Origin: Tetracentron sinense
Taxonomy: Eukaryota > Streptophyta > Magnoliopsida > Trochodendrales > Trochodendraceae
Length of the DNA stretch: 64,000 nucleotides
Direction of reading: 5' to 3'
Assembly (NCBI GenBank): GCA_015143295.1
Contig: CM026568.1
Span: forward strand, 32,372,441 to 32,436,440
The notes below the pieces were generated by a model. It was given only the letters and a program-made list of their open reading frames with translations, had not been told where the DNA came from and ran no database searches. A program made the position numbers and the translations under genes. Every line of letters starts with the position of its first letter. The first letter of the stretch is position 1. Below are positions 23,301 through 33,141 of the stretch, piece after piece.

Positions 23301-23636
23301 GATCATACTTTGTTGTTTCAGAATGTGAGGCCCAGCGCGGAAAACCTCCCAGAAGATTTGGCTATAATTATAACTTCATGCTGGATAGAGGACCCAAATG
23401 CTCGGCCCAACTTCGTCCAAATAGTTCAGATGCTCCTACATTATCTTTCTACCATTTCTCCACCAGAAGCCATGATCCCATCTCGGATTTTCACTTCAGA
23501 GAATGTTGTCCTGCCACCAGAGTCTCCAGGTACAAGCTCTTTGATGGCAGTACGAGATGACTTGGGGGAAACCTCAAAAGCCATGATGGAAAACAAGCCT
23601 CGAGGTTTCTTCTTCTGTTTCAACCAGTGCTACTAG
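17321..23636 (+). CDS. Raf-like (group C type) serine/threonine protein kinase
   Basis: Six exons fit GT-AG rules: 17321-17451, 18007-18139, 18298-18493, 22567-22691, 22774-22932, 23322-23636, giving 352 residues. Seen: glycine loop [13 protein letters not shown] (residues 31-43), lysine 53 in VAIKI, helix-C glutamate 74, HRDLKPEN 148-155, DFG 169-171, GTYRWMAPE 187-195, and ARPNF near 275. All catalytic residues are present, so it should be active. The order and the [22 protein letters not shown] segment match the small plant Raf-like kinases that are mostly a bare kinase domain with short tails. Substrate unknown; cytosolic signalling is inferred. The start is the first ATG of [10 protein letters not shown]. 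Intron 3 is 4.07 kb and carries a MITE (19826-20006), a Z-DNA-type tract and other repeats. No regulatory domain (ACT, PAS) is seen. Confidence 0.93.
19826..20006. mobile_element. Mutator-type foldback MITE in kinase intron 3
   Basis: Ends are GAGCAATGCTAGGTCCA and its inverted partner; arms of about 75 bp pair almost fully, around a ~30-bp loop containing GTGGTGGGACCCAC. It is flanked on both sides by the 9-bp direct repeat TTTATTTTA (19817-19825 and 20007-20015), the duplication length typical of Mutator elements. Non-coding, 181 bp, and fairly young from the arm similarity. Confidence 0.88.
21145..21178 (+). repeat. 34-bp alternating purine-pyrimidine tract
   Basis: Strict alternation of (AC)n, (GC) and (GT) steps, including GCGTGCACGC. 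Such a tract can flip to Z-DNA. It lies in kinase intron 3. Confidence 0.85.
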
Positions 23637-24228
23637 TCCCCCGAATGAAAATAAAAGATAGATTCTCTGATTCTCTCATCTGCTTTGGGAAGATCTCAAA
23701 TTGCTATGAAGGAAGCTCAATGAAATATTGGCTCAAATTCGATAAGTACATCTTGATAAATGGTAGATGATTAATTTGATCAAGTTTACAAGTTCAGTTG
23801 CTCCACCTGACGCCGCCTTGTATTTGATGATGATGCTGAATTTTCTGTCATCTGTAAGATCCAAAGTAGCTTTACATTACATGAACTTTAACTGCTCTGA
23901 CTGGGGATGTGAAAGAAACAAGAAATTTCTGGGTTGGAGTTGGGACTAATGTGATGTATGATATGTAAGAGAGGACCCATCCAAAAGCCTTAACCGTGGA
24001 ACTCTGGAGTCTTGAACCCGCTCCATTTATATGGATTTAACCTTGAGTAGGCTTAAAATCATAATTGAATTTGATCATTACCATATGAGATATTGCATTC
24101 TTTGCAAATGTCAGAATAAATGGCGTACAAAAAAGTCTTCAGAAAGTGCTTTCTTTTAGAAGGGAAAAATGATTGGGGCCAAACTCCTTCGCTGTCTTAG
24201 GTTGCGTTAACCTGAAAAAAGGTTTTAA

Positions 24229-24241
24229 AACAAAAAAAAAA
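24229..24241 (-). terminator. Pol III poly-T terminator of tRNA-Asp
   Basis: On the minus strand a long T run follows the tRNA 3' end by about 15 nt, enough to stop RNA polymerase III. Confidence 0.75.
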
Positions 24242-24255
24242 AACAAGAAACAGGT

Positions 24256-24327
24256 CGCCGTTGCCGGGGATCGAACCCGGGTCACCCGCGTGACAGGCGG
24301 GAATACTTACCACTATACTACAACGAC
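24256..24327 (-). tRNA. tRNA-Asp (GTC anticodon)
   Basis: The minus strand folds as a complete 72-nt cloverleaf: acceptor GTCGTTG pairs with CAACGGC, D-loop TAGTATAGTGGTAAG, anticodon stem CCCGC-GCGGG with loop CTGTCAC (anticodon GTC), and T-arm with GGTTCGATCC. A and B boxes are intact and there is no intron. The gene-encoded 3' CCA is absent, as expected for a nuclear gene. It lies about 620 bp past the kinase stop codon in opposite orientation. Confidence 0.97.
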
Positions 24328-24524
24328 ACTATGAAACGCTGGTTGCACACCACATTATAAATTATGATTTGTTAGCTGGTATATCATTCCCCTTGGAACC
24401 GGGTAGATGATTTCTGTATTTGATGTTATAATCACCCGGACCCAAAATCTTTGATGGTTAAAATTTTAGCACCATTAGATGGGGTGTGGTCCTAACACTC
24501 ACTCTTTAAGAAAAGTAATCCAAG

Positions 24525-24970
24525 GGCCATTTGGGAGCATTTTTGTTTTCTGTTTTTTGAAAATTAAAAACATTTTTCAATTTTCAGTTTTTTTATCCGG
24601 AAACACATTGGCATTATTAATTGTTGCTTGTTTTAAAAACGAAAATAAATAAATAAATAAACACGTTTGGTAACGCATAACAACATTAAAAAAAAAATTA
24701 GGGAAAGATCTCTAAACAGTTAAGAATCCTACCTATTAGTCCACTTAAGGATTTATAATGAAAAATCATAAATAAATAGTGGTGTCCTGGTGGTGTAGTG
24801 GTAGTGATAATGGTAGTGGTGGTTGACAGAGGTGGTGCACTCCGTGTTTTTTACTTTTATTTTTAAAAAAAGAGATAACATAAATATTTTGTTACCTCAT
24901 TTTCAAAAAATATGTTACTAGTTTAAAAAAAAACCAGAAACAAGAAATAAAAGTATAACCAAACGAGCCA
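24525..24970. mobile_element. Probable MITE with GTTTCTG-rich inverted ends
   Basis: The left side reads GGGCCATTTGGGAGCATTTT then TTGTTTTCTG; the right side inverted reads TGGCTCGTTTGGTTATACTT then TTATTTCTTGTTTCTGG. These are similar imperfect ends around an AT-rich, GTGGTGGT-containing core. No target duplication is clear. Confidence 0.45.
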
Positions 24971-25447
24971 GAATTTTCTAATGTGAAAGAAAAAGAAAAG
25001 CTCTCCATCTAACAAGACGAGGAGAAACGAATTAAAACACCCTTCCCCTCTCTTAAAGTCCCACCTCTCTCTCTTTTTAGAGACCGTGAGTGCAATATGG
25101 CCTTGTGGTCTGGGCGTGTGTTTACTGTGTTAACCAAAAAAGTATGCTATTAAATTAATTTTATAATATTTTCTATTCCAAAACCGGAGGATGTAAGAAG
25201 TGGTAAATGTAGGAGCCAACAGTTATTCTACATTTTACGCCTGTTGTATTGGCTATTGACTCATCCCCACTTAGAATCTTTGGATTTTTCTCGCTTTCTC
25301 TAGTGATGCGGGGCTTTATAGCCATCGTACATTGCTCATTGTGTGTGTGTGGCCTGGTACTTGAATTGACGAGACATGGTCCTTCAATCCTACCACTGTA
25401 ATTAGAACTTAGATTATGTTTAGCATGCTGTGGGAGAAAGAAGTGTA

Positions 25448-25705
25448 ATGGAGACAGAAACCATGTTTAAGAAGGAGAGGACTGTAGAGATGAGTTCCAA
25501 TGGAGTGGAGCTGGCTGCACCGCTCACAAGACAGTCCAGTGCTGCAAAGACCCATTGCCTCTGCTCTCCAACCACACATGCCGGTTCATTTCGGTGCAGG
25601 CTTCATCGCTCCCCTACTCTCCATAGGTCTAAAAGCATGGACTCTGCCACTGCTCCTGTATTGCCCCCGAAGGACACTAATGGGAATAGAGTAGAGGCCC
25701 AGTAA
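25448..25705 (+). CDS. Small plant serine-rich protein (CLCSPTTHAGSFRCR family)
   Basis: A single-exon frame of 85 residues, taking the ATG at 25448; the frame is also open upstream without an ATG. The core THCLCSPTTHAGSFRCRLHR (about residues 36-55) followed by a short Ser/Arg-rich segment (SPTLHRSKSMDS) is the signature of a plant-specific family annotated as serine-rich protein-related. The biochemical role is unknown. No signal peptide or membrane segment. Later in-frame ATGs at codons 6 and 15 are possible starts. The conserved core lies well inside the frame, which makes this a real gene despite its size. It stands alone between the tRNA and the NPH3 gene. Confidence 0.8.
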   Translation: METETMFKKERTVEMSSNGVELAAPLTRQSSAAKTHCLCSPTTHAGSFRCRLHRSPTLHRSKSMDSATAPVLPPKDTNGNRVEAQ

Positions 25706-26806
25706 GTTGTTGTGCAGAGGTGTACTAAAAAAATGACAATAAGAGAAAAATCCTCCTGCATTTTAGTGGGAATCAACAAAATCAAGTTTATCATTTTCAT
25801 GTCAAGTATCCGCATGGATATGTATTATTACATTATGACAATAAGAGAAAAATCCTCATTGCAGCTACTTTGTTCTTAGATGAGATGACTCAACAAAATC
25901 AAGTCAATATTATTGTTGTGGAAAACAAGGACATTGATGGTGAATCGCAGCGCCTTATGTCATAGTGGGAATCAATTATGAATTTCTCATGATGAATCTA
26001 GAATTTTCGTTTTGCTATTTTTCAACTTGAGTAATGTTGATGTTTATAAGGTTCTTTGTATGCGGCTTTTGTAATTTAATTTGTGGTGGTATTCATTACT
26101 TCATTTTTGGATTTGTTTAGAACAATAGGAGCTGTCTGAACAATATTATATCCTTCTCATGTGAAAGAGATCCCTAGTCGATGAGAAACCAGGGGTAGTC
26201 ACCATCGTCCAAGCCTTATTCTGACTATTTGGGATCAGCAGAAGCCAGAACTAGTGGCAGATCTGATCTAATTATATCCCAAAACTAAGTAGGAATCCTA
26301 TTTCATGTCCATTTAGAACAAGAAGCTAATATATGTCCAGTAGTCCTCCCAGTCATTTTGAACAGAAGATAATTGGAGAAAAAAGAAAGAAATTAAAGTT
26401 GAGCAATTCAAAGCAGCTCAAAATAAACAACACTGCTCTAGTTCAGAGTCTTCAAACACAAGAAAGAAGGCAACTGAATGCCCTGAGTGATTTTCAATTA
26501 TTAAATGAACACAGAGAGAAGAAAGCACATAGATGTTGACCAAATTAAGTACAAAAATAACAATTTGGGTCCACCATTTAGTCATTTGCAAATTAGGCTC
26601 TTAGCCAGTTTTCAAGATTGATTTCTCTCTGGTTTCACAAAATACAGTTGCTTATGAGGGATAGAGTACACCAACAATGCACATTGGGAACTAATTGCCT
26701 ACAACTTACAAGGCATTTCGCGAGAAAGAAAAGAAAAAAGAAAGGGAAAATATGGATTTACTTCCTCAAAATTACTATTTCCCAAGTGATAATAAACAAA
26801 AATAGA
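25706..26806. other. Spacer between convergent genes
   Basis: Contains the 3' ends of the plus-strand small gene and the minus-strand NPH3 gene. An ATGACAATAAGAGAAAAATC block occurs twice (25732 and 25836). Nothing else recognised. Confidence 0.55.
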
Positions 26807-29067
26807 TCATTGCTTTTCATTTGTGCTTCTGTTGATGGACCAAAATTTACTGAACATCTTCTTGGGTCTAGTAGGAAGGGAGCAGAAGGCCTTAAGCCTA
26901 GAAGTCCTCCCAATTCCATCCTGATGCACTACATTTCCACCCATTTTGTTGTCCTCTTCAGCCAGCTTCATTCTTAGAGTCGAAAGCTTCGAGTTTGGTG
27001 ATTTAAGGCCTTGGACACTCCATTGGTCCTCCGCAGGACCAGCAGCAGTGCTTAGTGGGGCCGGAGGCCTTGAAGGGTCTTTATCCTCCATGGTTATAAC
27101 TGCCTTGACGTTGTTAGGCAGCTCGGTCACTTGGCCACCAGCCGTGGCAGCTCGCACTTGCTCGAAGAAGAGAACTTGCACCACCACCCTCAGAGGGAGT
27201 AACTCATTTTGTGCTGCGTGCATGCAGGCTTCCATGGATAGTTTCTTGCAGTCTAGGATTCGGCATAACCACTTCCGTTCGCTCTTGCTGAGCTCAGGGT
27301 GAGCCTGGATAATCACATACAAGAAATCCAATATCATTTTGTGTTCTTGCATTAGTGATGAATGGGTGAATCTATAAAGCAATTCTATTAAACAGCATAG
27401 TTTTGGATGGCTTAAGAAACCATACAAATCATAGAAGAAGTAACTAAAAAGAAGACCACAACATAATACTTAGATGTAAATTACCTTGAGGTAAATGTCA
27501 ATAGCTCTATAGAGATTGTCATGATCAAGCCTTGCGAAATCTGGTATGGCCTCAGCAAGTGAGATTACCTTTGACAGAGGCAAATTCACATCTCGGGCAA
27601 TCTCTTGAAGATACCCATCCACGAGCTTTGCCACCTTCAGTTTTGAGCTATGTGATGCTGAAGATGACCTCCTACTTTCCTGAAATTCTAAATCAACAGT
27701 CTCTGCCGACCGAGACCTCTTCCTCTCAAACCCCTCCTTGGCTCTTGGAGGGCTCGTCGGGGGAGTCTGTCCCTGCAACATGAACTGCTCCAATATGGTC
27801 ATGACTATGTCTACGTCGTATAGCGTATCATTCGTGTATGACATTGAGGGTATCAGCAGATCACTGACTCTTGCTTCCTCTAACTGAATTCCAACTCTTC
27901 TGGCCAATTCCAGCTTTGAATGAGAAGAAGCACCGAGTATGTTTGCAGCCTTTAAGAGCTTAAGTAGGAAACTGCAAGAAACGGCACCTTTCTCCATTGG
28001 AAGCAAGCTTACTACTGATTCCAAGAGCAATCTGTGCTTTGAAGTCATTTCTCCTACTGAATCCGAATCAGGATTGGGTTTATTAATGTATCCGTCTTTA
28101 GACATGTTGGGTAGCCATTGATGTGCATAAATCTGTAGTGCCTTGCCAATGAGATTGGAGGGTATCTTTCCGCCGGATTTAATTGCTATCATAGTTCTCC
28201 AATAGAGGTCCACACCCAGTTCTGATATATCTTCAGCCCACCACCCCTTTGGTGCAGGTGTCTGTCTCTGTCTCTGCCTCTCTGTTCCATTACAAGAAAT
28301 ATCGTCCCTACCCCCTCTGGAGTAACTCTGCGACAAATTCACCTTCGAGGGGTGTGTTAAAACTCTCGAGGCAATGGCATCAATGCATCGACTCGTGATG
28401 CCAAGATCTTCTGACCACAAAGGGAAGGATTTGGTGCTCTGAAGAGTCACAATTGAGTCCTTCCATCCATGAAGGATGCATGAATTTAAGAAGACTTCTA
28501 GCTTGTAGATGAGGTTTCCCTTCTCGACATCCTCAGTCATCTGTAGGTATTCGGCAGCGCATCGCACAGATACAATGTTGAAGGCACTGAGAGTGATTGT
28601 TATACCATAACAGAACTTTGCACAGGTCTCAAATGCCTCGATCCCTCCAGGGAAGTCGAGAAGTTGGATTTCTTGGCATTGGGAGGATTCAGGTGATTCA
28701 GAGCATTGCTGCTGTAAGCGCAAGCATTTGGAGAGTAGAGGAAACTGTGTGACAGTAAAATATTAAATATTAAGATAATTGAAGAACACAATGAATCACA
28801 TATCAAATTCAATAGCTCATGTACTGAACCTTGAAATGGGTCTTTAGAATTTTACCTTGTGAAGTAAATATCTGCTTCCCTTAACTTGAATTATGAGATC
28901 ACTCGAAACTTCCGACGAAACAGACCTGCGTTTATGAAAGAAACGCCTCAACTCATCTATCCTAACAAACTTCTCTAACAAAAAAAATCATAGGTTAATC
29001 AGTCCTACCTTACTGCCTCAGCAGTATAGAAAGTATCTTCCCGAGATCCAAGCTTCATAAACTTCAT
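26807..29067 (-). CDS. NPH3/BTB-domain protein, At1g67900-like
   Basis: Minus-strand exons: 29067-29009, 28925-28856, 28744-27485 and 27304-26807, all with GT-AG borders, giving 628 residues. It starts MKFMKLGSREDTFYTAEAVR, the usual start of this clade. The BTB/POZ domain spans about 28-125 (SSDLIIQVKGSRYLLHKFPL to VFLNSCIL); the NPH3 domain about 210-515 (GWWAEDISELGVDLYWRT to VVQVLFFEQVRA), with the family tyrosine in NLYRAIDIYLK. A serine-rich linker RRSSSASHSSK and the C-terminal MFSKFWSINRSTNEKQ closely resemble Arabidopsis At1g67900, as recalled, which is near the same length. Family role: substrate adaptor of CUL3 ligases in phototropin/auxin-linked signalling at the plasma membrane; not proven for this member. 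The ending RST may act like the C-terminal 14-3-3 site of NPH3 (inference). Confidence 0.95.
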
Positions 29068-30260
29068 TTCTGAGCTTCTTATCTCTCACCAGAATTCAAC
29101 TACTCCCGACCCATGTCTGATTAAAGCTTCTCCTTCAATCATGCCTCAGGCCAAGCAAGAGAGGTTATCCAAAAACAGCTGCAGTTAAGATCACGCATTC
29201 CCTATATTGAATTCTTCCGACTCAGTAACCCAATTTGCTCTACCCCGGAAGGTAAGGTTTTCAAAAAGTAAAGGAAACTAGAATTTTCATGGAGGAGACG
29301 AAATACAAGAAGGAAGGAACATTAAGAACACACATTGTGGGTTTGAGAATATGAGTTTATATGTACTTTAAAGCAGAATTGGTGAAAACAATAGAAACCC
29401 AGAAGATCAAATGATAAAAAATTAGTGTCGTTCCAGTCAAATTCTAAACCCCATTTGATTTAGACATGCAAACGGAAGAATTAAAGTCACTAGATCCCAT
29501 CAAGATCGAGATAGCCCACCATGTTAATGAAACAAAACAGAGTAAAACAGAGCTCTAAAACAGAAATACAAGAATAAATGATAAAGCCCCTCGTTTCTTA
29601 AATTCAAAAAAGAAACATATATTACAAAATGAAAATCATGAAAATTTGATTCCCTCCATAAACAGAAATGACAGTTATTTGCCAGAAAACCAACTTGGAA
29701 AATCAAAACGCGACCTTTGCAACTTCATAGCTCATACTCTGTATTAAATTAGAATTCTAATAATGTGTGAAGATTTTAAGTACCTCCACGCGTGCCGAGA
29801 GGATGGCTTACACGAAAATGCTTATCCCGCCGCCCTGCAGTCCTCATCATTGCCGTTGCAATTTCTTGTTGTTCAACCGGATTATTTTAGTCAAACACTA
29901 TTTTTCATTTTTATACCCAACATCGTACGACTTCTTTTCATCATTATAATAATATAATAATATTAATTTATCAAAAACTAATAGGAAGAACTTTTTTTTA
30001 AAAAAAAAATCAACATTGAATTAATTATTGGTATTGTATGATAAGTCCCCTGTCCCTTTAATAATAATTAATAATTTGAGAATGATATTTATTTATAATG
30101 ATGTTGTTTCTTTTTCATTTTTTGTCCGAATTTCCTATACAAACTTCATTTATCCAGGCGTTCAACCAAAAACCAAATTGTACCTTGAGATTATATCCAT
30201 GATTTGCTATCATGTGTGTTCTATGAGTTGTTGGAGAAGGAATTTAGAATTCTCCTCCAG
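29068..30260. other. Upstream region of the NPH3 gene and spacer
   Basis: The minus-strand promoter and 5' UTR of the NPH3 gene must lie from 29068 upward. No clear TATA box could be chosen. From 29930 on it becomes AT-rich spacer. Confidence 0.45.
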
Positions 30261-31090
30261 GAACATAGCCCTTGTCAATAAATCACGGATTTTGGGTCAT
30301 GTGGTGTACTCATGGCACCTAGTGAATTAAGGGGCAGAATTTGGGCTATAAAAACTTCTTATAAAAGGAGGCTTAGCCTAATGTCACACCCCAAATTTTG
30401 GTAGGAGGTTTTGTATATATATTAATAGGGTATCTAGTATAATCTTAGGGAGAATAGGATAGAAACTCTCTAGAAGATTCTTAGAGAGGAGGTGATAGGG
30501 AATTCTAGAATAATTCTAGAGAGGTGGTAATAGGAGTTCTAGAGAAATCCTCTAAAGGAGGTGAGAATGTTCTAGAGTCTAGAACCTTCCCTTGAGATGT
30601 ATATAAAGGGGATTACCCCTCATTTGTAAATCATCCAAGTATCCAACAATTCATCCAATAGTGTAAGCTTCTTGGGGTAATAAGAAGTAAAGTGTTCTTC
30701 CAAAGTGTGTTCCTATTTCTCTCCTACTAGCTTCAGGGTGAGGCTGACTCGTTTAAGACGGACTCTAGCACAAGTGCCGCACGTTCAAGATTAGGGAAAT
30801 AACTAAGACCGTAACACTAAGCCTAAGTCTATTAAAAAATACATATACATGTATATATAAACATATTAAACATTTCAGGTGAAGGGCCTTGTCAATAAAT
30901 CCAGGGACATTGCCCTTGTCAATAAATCACGGATTTTGGGTCATGTGGTGTACATGGCACCTAGTGAATTAAGGGGCAGAATTCGGGCTATAAAAACTTC
31001 TTATAAACGGACCAGGCTTAGCCTAAGCCTAAGTCTATTAAAAAATACACATAAATGTATATATAAACATATTAAACATTGCAGGTGAAA
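30261..31090 (+). repeat. Tandem duplication (~235-bp unit) split by a solo LTR
   Basis: The segment CCTTGTCAATAAATCACGG through GGGCAGAATT..GGGCTATAAAAACTTC, the CCTAAGTCTATTAAAAAATAC block and ATATTAAACATT-CAGGTGAA occurs twice. In the first copy it is interrupted by the LTR at 30382-30816; in the second (about 30905-31090) it is uninterrupted. The duplication therefore came before the LTR insertion. Confidence 0.8.
30382..30816 (+). mobile_element. Solo LTR (~435 bp)
   Basis: Starts TGTCACACCCC and ends GACCGTAACA, flanked on both sides by CTAA. It contains a TATA box (GTATATAAAGGGG near 30600) and AT-rich U3. No internal region follows. The empty site is preserved in the neighbouring tandem copy, which confirms the borders. 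Termini resemble those of the chromovirus LTRs at 37 and 62 kb, but the interior does not; family not assigned. Fossil. Confidence 0.8.
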
Positions 31091-32945
31091 GGGAACACTG
31101 CCTATGTGTGATGTCGTGTATAAATATAACAAAATTTCCAAAAATATGTTATTGTGCCATTAGAGAATATTAGTTATAAACTTTATGATTAAATTGGTTC
31201 CTCAAATTATCACTTGAATTAAGAGTTATTAGGTTTTTGTGATGTTACTTATTAGAGGCTACTGTAATTGGTGGTGGTAAATGAATGCTAAAAAGAGGAA
31301 TTGGATGTGTGCAGTCACTATCGACGATAGGTTTAACGTCGAATCCCTCACCTATGCCCCAGTTCGTATGCTCGCAATCGGAATTTCCCTTTTGTTTTAA
31401 TATGAAACGGCCAAAACACCCTTTTTTTCTCACATGTATGCCATGAACCAAAGTCCAATACTAGCATGAATTGAAGTATACCCAAGTGATGTTAATATGA
31501 TTAAGGGGAGACTTTTGGTCGTAAAATGGCAATTATAAGATACTTAAATGCATTACTTTGACCTTTTGAGATCTCCATGAAGTGTTCTTCATTGGATCAT
31601 CCACTGCTTCTATTATCTAGGCCTTATTCGGTCGGATTATTACTATCACAATTTATAAACAATAAGTGCTGTCATGAATAAGTATTATTATGAATAATCC
31701 TATTTGGTTAGCATTTTGTTAATTCATTTTATAAAGGTAATTTTGATTATTAAAAAAAAGATATTTAAAAAAAGTCCATCTAAAGCTTAAAGGGTCATGT
31801 AGGCCTCATGAAAGTGCGAAATTGGGTGCTTATAATAATTTTCCCATAATGGTTTATGATGGTCCAACCAAATGATATAATTTCATCATAATCACAACAT
31901 ATACAGATGCAAGTAATTAAATTAAGTTTGGAAAATAATTAAGGTACTTGAGATCTCTATTTGCAAACTTAAGGCTGGTCCTCATTGGTCCATGTCCCAC
32001 TTTAAAAATTATCATATCACTGCTCAATTAGTTTTGATAGTCCAAACCAAAACAACCTCTTAGTGTTTGATCATCACATCAATGAGGAACCAAGGCAAGT
32101 GATTGGCCCAATATACCGCTAATCGAACGAGTAATGAACATGTGATGTTCGTGAGGAAGTGTAAAAAAATCTGGATTTTTAGTATTCCTTGCATGTGAAC
32201 TAAATAAGCTGATTTGAGTAGCTTAACCAAGTGATGAGGTGTGGAAAACAGTAATGTCCGGCTAAACCACACAGCGACTGACCCAAATTTGTCTTGGCTC
32301 GATCAGTGTCCACTAGGGACGAAGACCTAATCTTGTCTTGGTTGGATCCATGTCTACATCTGTGATATTTTAGGAATGAAGGAGAGGCAATTGTGAAGCA
32401 GTCGCTGTTAGATACCTCTATGATAGGGAGCGATCGATCCACACGCTGTAAGGGTCCCTCTCCGTGCTCGCCATCAACCGACAACGTCCCTAATGTAGGG
32501 TACCACACTCTCTCTAGGTGGGACCCTCCTCACTACCCTATTTCAAAAGCTAAGGCCACTCAAAGTCACTCACTTTCTCCCTTCTTTGTTTAGATTGTTA
32601 TTAAGTTACTGCTTTTCTACCCTACCCTCGTCAAAGCCAGCCGCTTGAAACGAGATGTGAGACCGTCTTGTCCACACCATCCCATGCTTCGTTGTCTCCC
32701 TCTAATCCTCTCTTTCAAGGCACTTATGTCAAAGCATTTGGTGCAGTAGATTAGGTTTATCTTTTGACTAGATTGACACTATGCCTTGTACAAGAGGATA
32801 TGAACTACCTGATTTTTCAATAATTGAAAGAGAAATGTTACTAAGACTATACAGTCATGGGGCAATTCAAGAGTTCACGTTACTTTTCATCCCGTAAAAG
32901 TTTTTTCAAGTTATTTTATTTATTTAAATCGGGTTATTTTAATAC
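31091..32945. other. Spacer without recognised features
   Basis: No gene, RNA or clear repeat recognised. Short frames lack family motifs. Confidence 0.5.
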
Positions 32946-32954
32946 TTGAGCCAA

Positions 32955-33128
32955 GTTTTTTTTTTCATTTTGTTATATGGTTAGGCCGCAACCCCATTTA
33001 GTAAGTTAGTGAGTTAAGTTAGAACTAAAAGCGGTGGGTCTCAACGCCACACCCCTCGACTCGAACTCGAGTCTTCTCACAAATAAAAGATACGTCCTAG
33101 CTACCACTGGACCACAGCTAGGAGAAAT
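32955..33128 (-). mobile_element. tRNA-derived SINE, minus strand
   Basis: Read on the minus strand: a tRNA-like head with A box TGGTCCAGTGGTAGC and B box GAGTTCGAGTC, a body, a 3' module GGGGTTGCGGCCTAACC and an A-rich tail. It is flanked by the 13-bp near-perfect duplication TTGAGYCAAGTTT (32946-32958 and 33129-33141). The same 3' module occurs in the SINEs at 44 kb and 61 kb. Confidence 0.82.
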
Positions 33129-33141
33129 TTGAGTCAAGTTT

